64,000 nt of DNA. It comes from Candidatus Eiseniibacteriota bacterium. Lineage in GTDB: Bacteria > Eisenbacteria > RBG-16-71-46. The translations under genes and the position numbers were made by a program. Below are positions 52,801 through 59,519 of this stretch, piece after piece (within the stretch, counting starts at the first letter, position 1; each line of letters starts with the position of its first letter). The notes under the pieces were generated by a model. That model was not told the origin of the DNA. It made no database searches and was given only the letters and a program-made list of their open reading frames with translations. The stretch spans positions 1-64,000 of the forward strand of contig JACRIW010000032.1 in the NCBI GenBank assembly GCA_016215625.1. The letters are read 5' to 3'.

Positions 52801-53192
52801 CGGTTGTAGGGATCGAAGCACTGCCGCTCCCGATACCCCGTCTCCATGATGTACGCGTCGGTGTCGTCGTTCTGGCGGATCTTCGCGAGCACGAACGGCG
52901 TGATGCCGTCGCTGTAGTTCATGCCCGAGCCCTTCGGCGCCTCGGCCGAATGGAACACCGACAGGTCCACGTTGATCGGGTCGGCCGGATAGCCGCCGAC
53001 CATGCCCCAGTTGTGGAACATCGTGCGGATGTTGTTCGCGTCGTGCAGCCCCTGGCGCTCCGCGTCGATGCGGCCGCGCAGTTCGGGCGGAACGACGGGT
53101 TCGAGCGCGCCGGCCGCGGCGGCGGCACGCGCGAGTGCGGCGGCGAGCACGAGCGCGCCGGCCAGCGTGCGGGCGATCTTCGGCAGGTTCAT
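49893..53192 (-). CDS. Very large exported FN3-containing protein with sorting domain
   Basis: A 1099-residue protein. ATG 53192 was chosen because GAGGGATGTGAC and a normal signal peptide (IARTLAGALVLAAALARAAAAAG) fit; an ATG at 53225 overlaps the TonB receptor stop (TGATG) and may couple translation. The first 550 residues are an uncharacterised domain with many Asp/Asn/Gly loops and calcium-like motifs (DGSDNDSDGMREE). A fibronectin type III domain follows (TATAEAGDGYVRLSWDDVAE, DFEGYRIYRSTDPDF). The end (WSEKPYVVPNPYVAAASFEP, VVRIYTVHGDLVQTL, APGLYVFHVDAPG) is a type IX-like sorting domain. No enzyme signature is seen; a surface glycan-binding partner of the adjacent TonB receptor is my best reading. 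Confidence 0.8.
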   Translation of the reverse strand: MNLPKIARTLAGALVLAAALARAAAAAGALEPVVPPELRGRIDAERQGLHDANNIRTMFHNWGMVGGYPADPINVDLSVFHSAEAPKGSGMNYSDGITPFVLAKIRQNDDTDAYIMETGYRERQCFDPYNRTMRFEPRPGFFQPDPTINKARSPAISHDSRTWPDRWPDKLDDPDDAGWAGSWNGYFGKRPAADQESYTVMDDDFYSTWRFEPDSRDPSRRGLGLRVETRGFQWANPQAGNVIFWHYDIANEGTQDYNDNIIFGLYMDSGVGGSAISCDGVAESDDDNAYFDKSFGLNLVYTWDNNGHGKSLDGSCARTGYLGYAYLETPGNAIDGSDNDSDGMREELRDGGPGTLIVGQDAIRAYVEAHYDTTLWFRAYGRLEKHPAYRLARWWTGDEDMDWNAELDDVGADGVPGTNDTGELDGIPTNGEPNFDKTDVSESDQIGLTGFKMNLITATTDHPELLHNVNFCDVQGKNWPLILYDTFTNPVTQARFDSSVVAGVNIGFLFASGPFTLKAGGRERFSLALAYGSTLAELRSAVQTVQQIYNANYQFAVPPTRPTATAEAGDGYVRLSWDDVAERSIDPVTHDFDFEGYRIYRSTDPDFRDVQKVYNGQGTQPVGNGQPIHQMDLANLVAGYSRMAVSGVQYWLGEDTGIRHTWTDTTVTNGMQYYYAVCAYDRGLDTGSDSTSFYPSENSIPVSRTARGGLILPSNVVAVRPNPRVGGWTAATVTPAVHATGRGVGNVGIEVVNSDLVPDGHLFSVTFRTNSPDSIRAMTYVLRDSTERRTYFTSGTDFDSLGTGPAGAGLLPYVKKSRGDVVVRTDSTGWTEGSTTNARFLVNDTFAPTLSPNLRRPGYPNDLSIVFDNVVRDTGIVGISGSDRANPAKFYVVAHTDTGDMRMDFRFRDAGRDGTINSSSDYIEVVTYAAFAPTKAQPTWRITLDPTAVVAPDTLARPNLGDVWNLRLHTTLGVADTFTFVSGAQGVSGAGAQAAWSEKPYVVPNPYVAAASFEPQRFNVSGRGDRRMEFRAIPMGAVVRIYTVHGDLVQTLRQDGSMNGFVPWDLRTKDNLDVAPGLYVFHVDAPGLGKYVGKFAIIK

Positions 53193-53224
53193 GTCACATC
53201 CCTCGTGACGCAGGTTCGCTTCCA

Positions 53225-55891
53225 TCAGTTCGCCACGTTCAGCGTGAGGCCGAGTTCGACACGGCGCGGACCATAGAAGCGCGTCGGATCGGCGAGCGTC
53301 GCCGCGTCGCGCACCGGGAAACGCGAGTAGTACGGGCTGCCCGAGTTGGCGAAGACGAAGCCGTTGAAGGCGCGGGTGTCGGTGAGGTTGAAGACGCGGC
53401 CGAACGCCGAGCAGCCGATGCCGAAGAGCTCGACCGCACGCGAGCCGCGCAGGTCGACGACCATGCCCATCGGCTTGCGGCCCGAGTTCGCCTCGAGTCC
53501 GCCGCCGAAGCCCGTCTCGATCTCCGGCGTGTACGGCTGGCCGCTCGCGATCCGGATCGCCGTGCTCACGTTGAACCGCTGCGGCTTCGCGAGCGTCATC
53601 GTGACGTTGAGCGTGTGCTTCTGGTCCCAGTTGAACGGCACCGAGCGCGGGCGGGGATCCTCGCCGCCGGCGGCGCGCGCGGCGGTCTCGCGCGGATCGC
53701 TCGAGTTGCCCTGCGCCGACTGCCACGTGTAGTCCACCGTCGAGCTGAACAGTCCCTTGCCGCGCTGGTTCACGGACACGGTGAAGCCGATCACGTCGCC
53801 GAAATCCACGTTCGTGAGGCGCGAGTACTGCGCGCCGTTGTACGTCTCGACGAACTCCACGCCGAGCAGGTCGCGGATGTCCTTGAAGAACGTCGTCACG
53901 TCCAGGCCGAGGAACTCGTTGATCGCGTGCTTGTACCCGAACTGGTACTGCACCGTGCGCTCGGGCTTGATGTCGGGATTGCCCATCGTCGGCGAGGTCT
54001 CGCCCGCCTGCAGGTCCTTCAGCTCGTCGTAGTCGGCGTGCTCGAAGATCTGGCCGAGCCCCGGGAACTGGTAGAAGTGCCCGTAGGCGAAGAACAGCGC
54101 CGCGTTCTTGTGGATCGGGTACGACACTCCGATGCGCGGCGCGACCGAGTACTTCGCGGTCGTGCGCACGTCGTGCGACTGCGGCACGCCGCTGATCGAG
54201 TTCGCCGGGTTCGAGAGGTCGCTCGGCAGGTACGAACGCGCGTCGAAGTACTCGAAGCGTGCTCCCGCGCGCACGGTGAGGTCGTTCCACTCGATCTCCT
54301 CCTGCGCGAAGGCCGCGCCGAGGAACGGGCGATACTCCCGCACGCCGGGGTACTCGGGCGAATACTCGGTCACGCGCATGAGGCGCTCGGCGCCGCCGGA
54401 CGACGTGTCGGCGCCGTAGCGCAGGTAGCCCGGCACACCGAACGAGACGTGCGGAGCCTGGAACTCGGCGCCGACCTTGAGCTGGCGTTCCTTGCTCAGC
54501 TGGTCCACGTACGAACCCTTGAGCACGGCGCCGTTCGTCTTCTGGCGGAAGCGCGTGAAGTCCACGCCCTGCACGATCGCGCCGTTCTCGTACTCCGAGG
54601 CGCCGCGGACCGGGCCGTAGTCGTCGTAGTGCGGATCCCACACGCTCTCGTAGGCGAAATCGCGATAGTGGAAGTAGTTCTGGCGCGCGCTGAGCGTGTA
54701 GAAGCGCGACGTCGTGAGCGTGTGCGTGAAGTCCATGCCCTGCACGAGCGAGATCGTGCGCTGCTTGCTCGCGCCGTCGGGATTGAGGCGGTAGGCGTAC
54801 TTGAGCGCGCGCGCGTCGGTCACGTTCAGGATCGCCTGCCAGCTGAACTCGAGGTTCGCGAACGATCGGTTCGTGAGCTTGGTGATCCCCGACCACTCGC
54901 GCGTCTCGCCGAGCGGCACGCGGGCGCCGTCCCCCGTGGGCCGGAACTGCAGGGTGGCCACGTCGGAAGAGTCGCCCGGCCGGAACCGGCGCTCGCCCCA
55001 CACCCACTCATCGTTCAGGTAGTGCCGCGCGCTGACGAGGTACGTCGTCTTCGGGAGCCGCGTCGGGCCGTGCGCGGTGACCTGGTAGTTCTGCTGCGAG
55101 GCCGGCCGGAACCGGAAGTCGACGAGCCGGCGGTCGCTGCCCGGATAGAACGGCCCGCCGGAGAACAGCTCGGCGTCCCAGTGGAACTGCTCGGTGCCGC
55201 GCTTGAGGACGGCGTTCACGACGCCGCTCATGGCCTGCCCGTACTCGGCGTCGAACGTGCCGCTGATGACCTGCACTTCCTCGAGCAGCGAGCGGTCGAG
55301 CTTCAGCGTGGACGAGTTGTTGTAGGCGTTGTTCACGCTCACGCCGTCCACCTGGTACTGCACCTCACCCGTGCGCCCGCCGCGGAAGTGGCCGTCCACG
55401 ACGCCGGCCTGCAGGTTCACGATGTCCTGCAGTTCCTGCACGGGCAGCGCCTGCATCTGTTCGCGGTTCACCGTCGCGATGTTGCTCGTGCGATGGATCT
55501 CGACCACCGGGCGCCGCGCGCTGACGATGGTCTCCGCCATACCGACGACGGACTCCTTCATCTCGATGTCGAGCCGGGTCGTGTTGTCCGCCGCGACGTC
55601 CACGTTCTGCACCGAGACGGGGCCGTAGCCGATGAGGCCCGCCTTCACTTCGACCTTGCCCGAAGGCACGTTGATGATCATGAAGCGGCCGGACTCGTCG
55701 GTGATGCCGCCGAGCGGCATGCCCGCGATGCGCACGGTCACGCCCGCGAGCGGTTCCTTGCGCGCGCCGGTGACCTTTCCGGTGATCTTTCCCGTGGTGC
55801 CCGCGACGGCGGCTCCCACCCAGACGGCGGCCAGCAGCGCCGCGCCCACCAGCACCCGCATCAGTCCCCGCCCCATGCTCCGGCGATCCAT
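53225..55891 (-). CDS. TonB-dependent receptor, SusC-like without SusD
   Basis: An 888-residue outer-membrane receptor from ATG 55891, with GGAGAGGGAG ahead. Signal peptide LMRVLVGAALLAAVWVGAAVAG, then a CarboxypepD_reg-like domain (GKITGKVTGARKEPLAGVTV, GGITDESGRFMIINVPSG), then the plug (AETIVSARRPVVEIHRTSNI, VQELQDIVNLQAGVVDGHFRGG, VQYQVDGVSVNNAYNN, VQVISGTFDAEYGQAMSGVVNAVLKRG) and a barrel ending RRVELGLTLNVAN. The N-terminal extra domain is that of SusC/FecA-like receptors. It should import oligosaccharides made by the locus; no SusD homologue is seen, but the two neighbouring exported proteins could play that part. Coupled to the next gene by TGATG. Confidence 0.92.
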   Translation of the reverse strand: MDRRSMGRGLMRVLVGAALLAAVWVGAAVAGTTGKITGKVTGARKEPLAGVTVRIAGMPLGGITDESGRFMIINVPSGKVEVKAGLIGYGPVSVQNVDVAADNTTRLDIEMKESVVGMAETIVSARRPVVEIHRTSNIATVNREQMQALPVQELQDIVNLQAGVVDGHFRGGRTGEVQYQVDGVSVNNAYNNSSTLKLDRSLLEEVQVISGTFDAEYGQAMSGVVNAVLKRGTEQFHWDAELFSGGPFYPGSDRRLVDFRFRPASQQNYQVTAHGPTRLPKTTYLVSARHYLNDEWVWGERRFRPGDSSDVATLQFRPTGDGARVPLGETREWSGITKLTNRSFANLEFSWQAILNVTDARALKYAYRLNPDGASKQRTISLVQGMDFTHTLTTSRFYTLSARQNYFHYRDFAYESVWDPHYDDYGPVRGASEYENGAIVQGVDFTRFRQKTNGAVLKGSYVDQLSKERQLKVGAEFQAPHVSFGVPGYLRYGADTSSGGAERLMRVTEYSPEYPGVREYRPFLGAAFAQEEIEWNDLTVRAGARFEYFDARSYLPSDLSNPANSISGVPQSHDVRTTAKYSVAPRIGVSYPIHKNAALFFAYGHFYQFPGLGQIFEHADYDELKDLQAGETSPTMGNPDIKPERTVQYQFGYKHAINEFLGLDVTTFFKDIRDLLGVEFVETYNGAQYSRLTNVDFGDVIGFTVSVNQRGKGLFSSTVDYTWQSAQGNSSDPRETAARAAGGEDPRPRSVPFNWDQKHTLNVTMTLAKPQRFNVSTAIRIASGQPYTPEIETGFGGGLEANSGRKPMGMVVDLRGSRAVELFGIGCSAFGRVFNLTDTRAFNGFVFANSGSPYYSRFPVRDAATLADPTRFYGPRRVELGLTLNVAN

Positions 55892-55932
55892 GACGGACTC
55901 CCTCTCCTTGTCCGGTCTTCCCGGCAGTCCGA

Positions 55933-55959
55933 ACGGGGCGGGCGCGTCGCCCGCCCCGT
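55933..55959 (-). other. Intercistronic stem-loop
   Basis: A perfect 12-bp GC stem (55933-55944 with 55948-55959) with 3-nt loop lies between the CBM9-like gene and the TonB receptor gene on the same strand. There is no T-run, so it may protect the upstream message end or partly reduce read-through, giving more of the first protein than of the rest. Confidence 0.6.
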
Positions 55960-55983
55960 CGGAGCCGACCGGGCACGTCGTGA

Positions 55984-57900
55984 TTACCGCAGCACCATCA
56001 TCTTGCCGGACAGCGTCGTCACCCGGGCGCCGGCCGCGTTGCGGATGTTGACGCGATACAGGTACATGCCCGCCGCGGGTGCGAACTGCGGCATGCGGAT
56101 CTCGCGCTGCCCCGCCGCCTGCAGGCCGGCCGAGCGCGAGGCCACGGTGCGGCCCTGCAGGTCGAACACCTCGACGTCGACGAGTGACGCCTCGGCGAGC
56201 GCGTAGCGGATCACCGCGCCGCTCTGCACCGGGTTCGGGTAGCTGCCGAGGAGCGCGTAACCGCTCGTCGTCATGCCGCCGTCGTCCACGCCCGCGACCT
56301 GGTAGCTCGGGTTCATGAACGCGACGCACGGACCGTCGGTGCCGTCCCACTCACGGAAGAACCAGCGGCGCGTGCCGTAGCTGTCCGTGATCGGCGAGTA
56401 CGAATCGCCGTCCATGAGGTCCACCGACCAGTACAGCGCGTGATCGCCGAGGCCGGCCGGATAGCCGAACTGGCGCAGGTTGATCGCCATCTCCGCCGTG
56501 TAGCCGGCGTCGGTGTCGATGCCCGTCGTGTCCACGGTCGTGCCCGGCTTGAGCTTGAGGTTCACGCGCACGGCGCCGAGCGTGTCGCGCAGGAACGTGA
56601 GCTCGTCCGCCGTCTTGAGCGTGCCGCCCGCGCCGACGTAGAACGTCATCTTGTGCCCGGCGAGATTGCGGTCCGGCCCCTTGGCGACGCGGTCGTTCAC
56701 GCTGAGGCTGAAGCCGTCCCAGCGGTCGAGCAGCGAGTGCGTCTGCACGACCTGGTCGTTCACGTCGAAGCCGAGGAACAGCGAGTCGCCCTTGAAGAAG
56801 TACTTCACGATCGCGTCACCGGGGTCGGCGATGAACGCCGTGCCGCCGTTGCCGTTCACCGGGGCCTGGTACTGGCCCGAGCGGAACGGGCCGACGCCGG
56901 GGTAGGTGCTCAGCTGCGCCGTGTCGTCGTAGGTCAGCCGGATGCTCGGAGCGCTCTGCCACACGGGCTCGGTGAGGAATCCGTCCACGGTCGGCGCCGC
57001 CCAGTTGGCCGCGTTCGGGATGTCCATGTCGGGGCCGTACACCGGCGTCGCGCCGGAGTTCACGGTCACGCTCGGCCGGGCGAGCACGTTGACGTGGTGG
57101 TACCAGGCCGCGTTGCCCCACGGCCCCTGCACCCACGTGCGGCAGACCGAGAAGCGGAAGAAGTTCGTGATCGGCCAGAAGTTGTCCATGTCGTACAGCG
57201 AGCAGTTCCACTCCACCACGTCGCCGTCGGCGTCGGTCACGTCGTAGCCGTTCAGGCCGAGATCGAAGCGCATCTCGATCGTGTACCCGCGATCCGAGAG
57301 CGTGTCGGAGTTCACCGTGCCGTTGACCACGACACGGGCGTCCCACGCCTGCAGCTGCTGCGCGGTGGCCGGCGTTCCCGGAGGCCAGGTGCGCCAGTAG
57401 CCGATCATGCTCATCGGCTTGTTGATCGCGGTCGGGTTCGTGTCACCGCTCTCCGGCGGCCACCACCACGACATGAAGTGCTCGCGCGGCGGCGCCGGGC
57501 GATAGGTGTCGTTGTGGCCCTTGAGGCTCATGAGCAGGCCGTCGAAGCGGTTGAAGAGCGCGGAGCCGCCGAGCGAGCTGTCGCGCACCGTGACGCCGAG
57601 CCAGAGCTGGTTGCCGACCACGAGGAAGCGGAAGACGCCGCGGTTCGGGTCGCTCGAGACGAAGCCGCCCTCGTCCTTCCAGCCCGAGCCGGGAATCGGC
57701 CCGTCCTGGCGCGTGGTGATCACGAGTGATTCGGCCTGTGCCCACTGCGGCTCGTTGAGCTGGCCGTCGAGCGTCAGCGCCGCGCCGTCCGTGGTACGTG
57801 CCCAGATGTAGTCGTAGCGCTGGAACTGCGCCCAGGCGGGCAGCGCAGCACAGAGCAACGCACCCGTCATCAGGGCGGTCACCCATCCTGCATGCTTCAT
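55984..57900 (-). CDS. Exported double CBM9-like protein with sorting domain
   Basis: A 638-residue protein from ATG 57900 with AAGGAGGAGGTTCC ahead. The signal peptide ends ALPAWAQ. Two CBM9-like (DOMON-fold) modules are visible: about 35-270 starting TTDGAALTLDGQLNEPQWAQAESL, and about 300-520 starting NWAAPTVDGFLTEPVWQSAPSIRL; each has the '.DG.L.E..W..A' opening of the family. The C-terminus (LLGSYPNPVQSGAVIRYALAE, VDVEVFDLQGRTV, AAGMYLYRVNI) is a type IX-like sorting domain. It probably binds glycan at the cell surface. It is the promoter-proximal gene of the minus-strand operon, with a LacI operator 67 bases upstream. Confidence 0.86.
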   Translation of the reverse strand: MKHAGWVTALMTGALLCAALPAWAQFQRYDYIWARTTDGAALTLDGQLNEPQWAQAESLVITTRQDGPIPGSGWKDEGGFVSSDPNRGVFRFLVVGNQLWLGVTVRDSSLGGSALFNRFDGLLMSLKGHNDTYRPAPPREHFMSWWWPPESGDTNPTAINKPMSMIGYWRTWPPGTPATAQQLQAWDARVVVNGTVNSDTLSDRGYTIEMRFDLGLNGYDVTDADGDVVEWNCSLYDMDNFWPITNFFRFSVCRTWVQGPWGNAAWYHHVNVLARPSVTVNSGATPVYGPDMDIPNAANWAAPTVDGFLTEPVWQSAPSIRLTYDDTAQLSTYPGVGPFRSGQYQAPVNGNGGTAFIADPGDAIVKYFFKGDSLFLGFDVNDQVVQTHSLLDRWDGFSLSVNDRVAKGPDRNLAGHKMTFYVGAGGTLKTADELTFLRDTLGAVRVNLKLKPGTTVDTTGIDTDAGYTAEMAINLRQFGYPAGLGDHALYWSVDLMDGDSYSPITDSYGTRRWFFREWDGTDGPCVAFMNPSYQVAGVDDGGMTTSGYALLGSYPNPVQSGAVIRYALAEASLVDVEVFDLQGRTVASRSAGLQAAGQREIRMPQFAPAAGMYLYRVNIRNAAGARVTTLSGKMMVLR

Positions 57901-57966
57901 GATCGGAACCTCCTCCTTGTGAAACGACTCGGTGCATCCCACTCTCGTGAGGAAGGACTCTCGGTG

Positions 57967-57980
57967 TGGAAACGTTTTCC
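57967..57980. promoter_or_regulatory. LacI-family operator before the surface-glycan operon
   Basis: On the minus strand GGAAAACGTTTCCA matches TGNAANCGNTTNCA at all fixed positions except the first. It lies 67 bases upstream of the start at 57900 and 92 bases beyond the end of the regulator gene, so it can control the 57.9-to-43.2 kb operon. Confidence 0.7.
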
Positions 57981-58071
57981 TACTTCGTGACGAGCGCCCC
58001 TTCGGCGCCGTGGAATCGTGGTCGCATGTGCTCGGCGATGGGCCCCTCCCTCGCGCTCGTGAGCCGGCGGC

Positions 58072-59181
58072 TCAGGCGGGCGCCCCGTTGCCGTTCGCGC
58101 TGAGGCGGTCTTCCCGATGATGCGCGGCCGTGCCGTGCCCGCGCCGCCGAGCGCGTCCGCCCTGCGGCTCGGCGAGCGCCGGCTGCGGCGCGCCGCACGA
58201 CTGCCGCACCACGAGCGACGCCGGCAGCTGCTCGCGCTGGCCGTCGGCGGGCCGGCGCGAGCGCGCGAACGGCAGCAGCTGGTGCAGCGCGCGCTCGCCG
58301 AGCAGGCAGGCGTCCACGCGCACGGTGGTGAGCGCGGGCGTCAGGTAACGGCCGATCGCGATGTCGTCGAAACCCACGATCGCCATGTCCTGCGGCACAC
58401 GCACCTCGGCGTCGCGCAGCGCGCTCAGCAGCCCGATGGCCATGTAGTCGTTGGCGCAGAACACCGCGCTCGGGCGCGGCTGCATGTGCACGAACGACGC
58501 GGCCGCCTGGAAGCCGGCGGACTCGCTGAAGTCGCCCGCGACCTCGAGCGCGCTCGAAGCCTCGAGGCCCGCGGCCCGGAGTGCGTCGCGCCAGCCGCGC
58601 GCGCGTTCGTCGGCGTCGAGGTTGCCCACGGGACCGCGCACCAGCCCGATGCGCCGGTGTCCCAGGCTCGCGAGGTGCGCGACGGCCGCATACGCGCCGT
58701 CGTAGTTGGCCACGGACAGCGCGCCGCACTCGGGCGCCGTCGCGCCGGGATTGAGCAGCACGACGGGAAAGCGTGTCGCGAACTCCGCGATGGCGGTGTG
58801 CGCTTCGGCGTCGGGCACCATCACGATGAGTCCGTCGATGCGTCCGCGCAGCGCGCGGATCGCCGACACGATCGTCTCGGTGCTGTCGTGGAAGCTCGAC
58901 ACGAGCACCTGGTACTTCTCCGCGCGCGCCGCGAGGTCGATGCCGCGGATGACTTCGGAGAAGAACTCGCCGTACAGGTCGGGCAGCAGCACGCCGATCG
59001 CGTGCGTGCGGTGCGTGATGAGGCTGCGCGCGGCGCTGTTCGGCCAGTAGTCGAGGCGCGCCGCGATGCCGCGCACGTGCGTCGCGGTCGCTTCGCTCAC
59101 GAGCGTCGCCTGGTTGAAGACACGCGAGACCGTCGCGATCGAGACTCCCGCTTCTCGCGCCACGTCACGAATGGTTGCCAC
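58072..59181 (-). CDS. LacI-family transcriptional regulator
   Basis: A 369-residue regulator. GTG 59181 was chosen because GGAG lies 7 bases upstream and the protein then starts directly with the HTH (ATIRDVAREAGVSIATVSRVFN); the long open frame upstream is not coding. The hinge is LDYWPNSAARSL, followed by a periplasmic-binding-protein-like sugar domain (AIGVLLPDLYGEFFSEVIRG, PRPSAVFCANDYMAIGLL, VGFDDIAIGRYLTPALTTVRV). It probably represses or activates the sugar locus in response to an oligosaccharide or sugar phosphate; its predicted operators lie on both sides (57967 and 59271) and at 43003. Confidence 0.94.
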   Translation of the reverse strand: MATIRDVAREAGVSIATVSRVFNQATLVSEATATHVRGIAARLDYWPNSAARSLITHRTHAIGVLLPDLYGEFFSEVIRGIDLAARAEKYQVLVSSFHDSTETIVSAIRALRGRIDGLIVMVPDAEAHTAIAEFATRFPVVLLNPGATAPECGALSVANYDGAYAAVAHLASLGHRRIGLVRGPVGNLDADERARGWRDALRAAGLEASSALEVAGDFSESAGFQAAASFVHMQPRPSAVFCANDYMAIGLLSALRDAEVRVPQDMAIVGFDDIAIGRYLTPALTTVRVDACLLGERALHQLLPFARSRRPADGQREQLPASLVVRQSCGAPQPALAEPQGGRARRRGHGTAAHHREDRLSANGNGAPA

Positions 59182-59519
59182 GGCCGACTCCGATGCGTTT
59201 GGGGGACGACTGCTTGTGCTCGGCGTGAGGGCGCGGGCGCGTCGCAGAGGGGCGTGCGCACCGCGAACGATGAAAACGATTACATGGCGATTGAGACTTT
59301 GTAAAGATGGTCTTTTGGGTCCATGCCCCGGGTGCTCCGAAGTCTCCCAGGTGCGCGCGGCGGCGCGCGAGCGATTCCGGTCCAACGGCAAGCCATGAAA
59401 CACGTTGTAATTCTCCCGGCTCCGTCTGCTCACGACGCGGGAGTGGACGGTTCGGGGCGCGCTCTCTATCCTGCCGCGACTCGTTCGCCCTTCTCTCACG
59501 CCCGAGGAACTCACTCGAG
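59182..59519. promoter_or_regulatory. Divergent control region between regulator and GH1 gene
   Basis: About 340 bases without a gene. It holds the operator at 59271-59284 and is locally less GC-rich around 59265-59320 than its flanks. Promoters for both divergent genes must lie here, but I cannot assign -35 and -10 boxes with confidence. Confidence 0.6.
59271..59284. promoter_or_regulatory. LacI-family operator beside regulator and GH1 gene
   Basis: TGAAAACGATTACA, identical to the 43003 site and a full match to the LacI/GalR consensus at all fixed positions. It lies 90 bases upstream of the regulator start and 236 bases upstream of the GH1 start, as expected for autoregulation and divergent control. 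Confidence 0.8.

Noticed and set aside
53193-55007. Continuation of the reading frame of the 1099-residue exported protein far upstream into the TonB receptor gene
   Set aside because: The receptor in the other frame has clear motifs; the extension is Arg-rich shadow coding. The signal peptide at 53192 marks the real start.
59396-59409. A further operator (TGAAACACGTTGTA) before the GH1 gene
   Set aside because: The centre is AC/GT instead of CG and one arm differs, so it does not fit the consensus shared by the other three sites.
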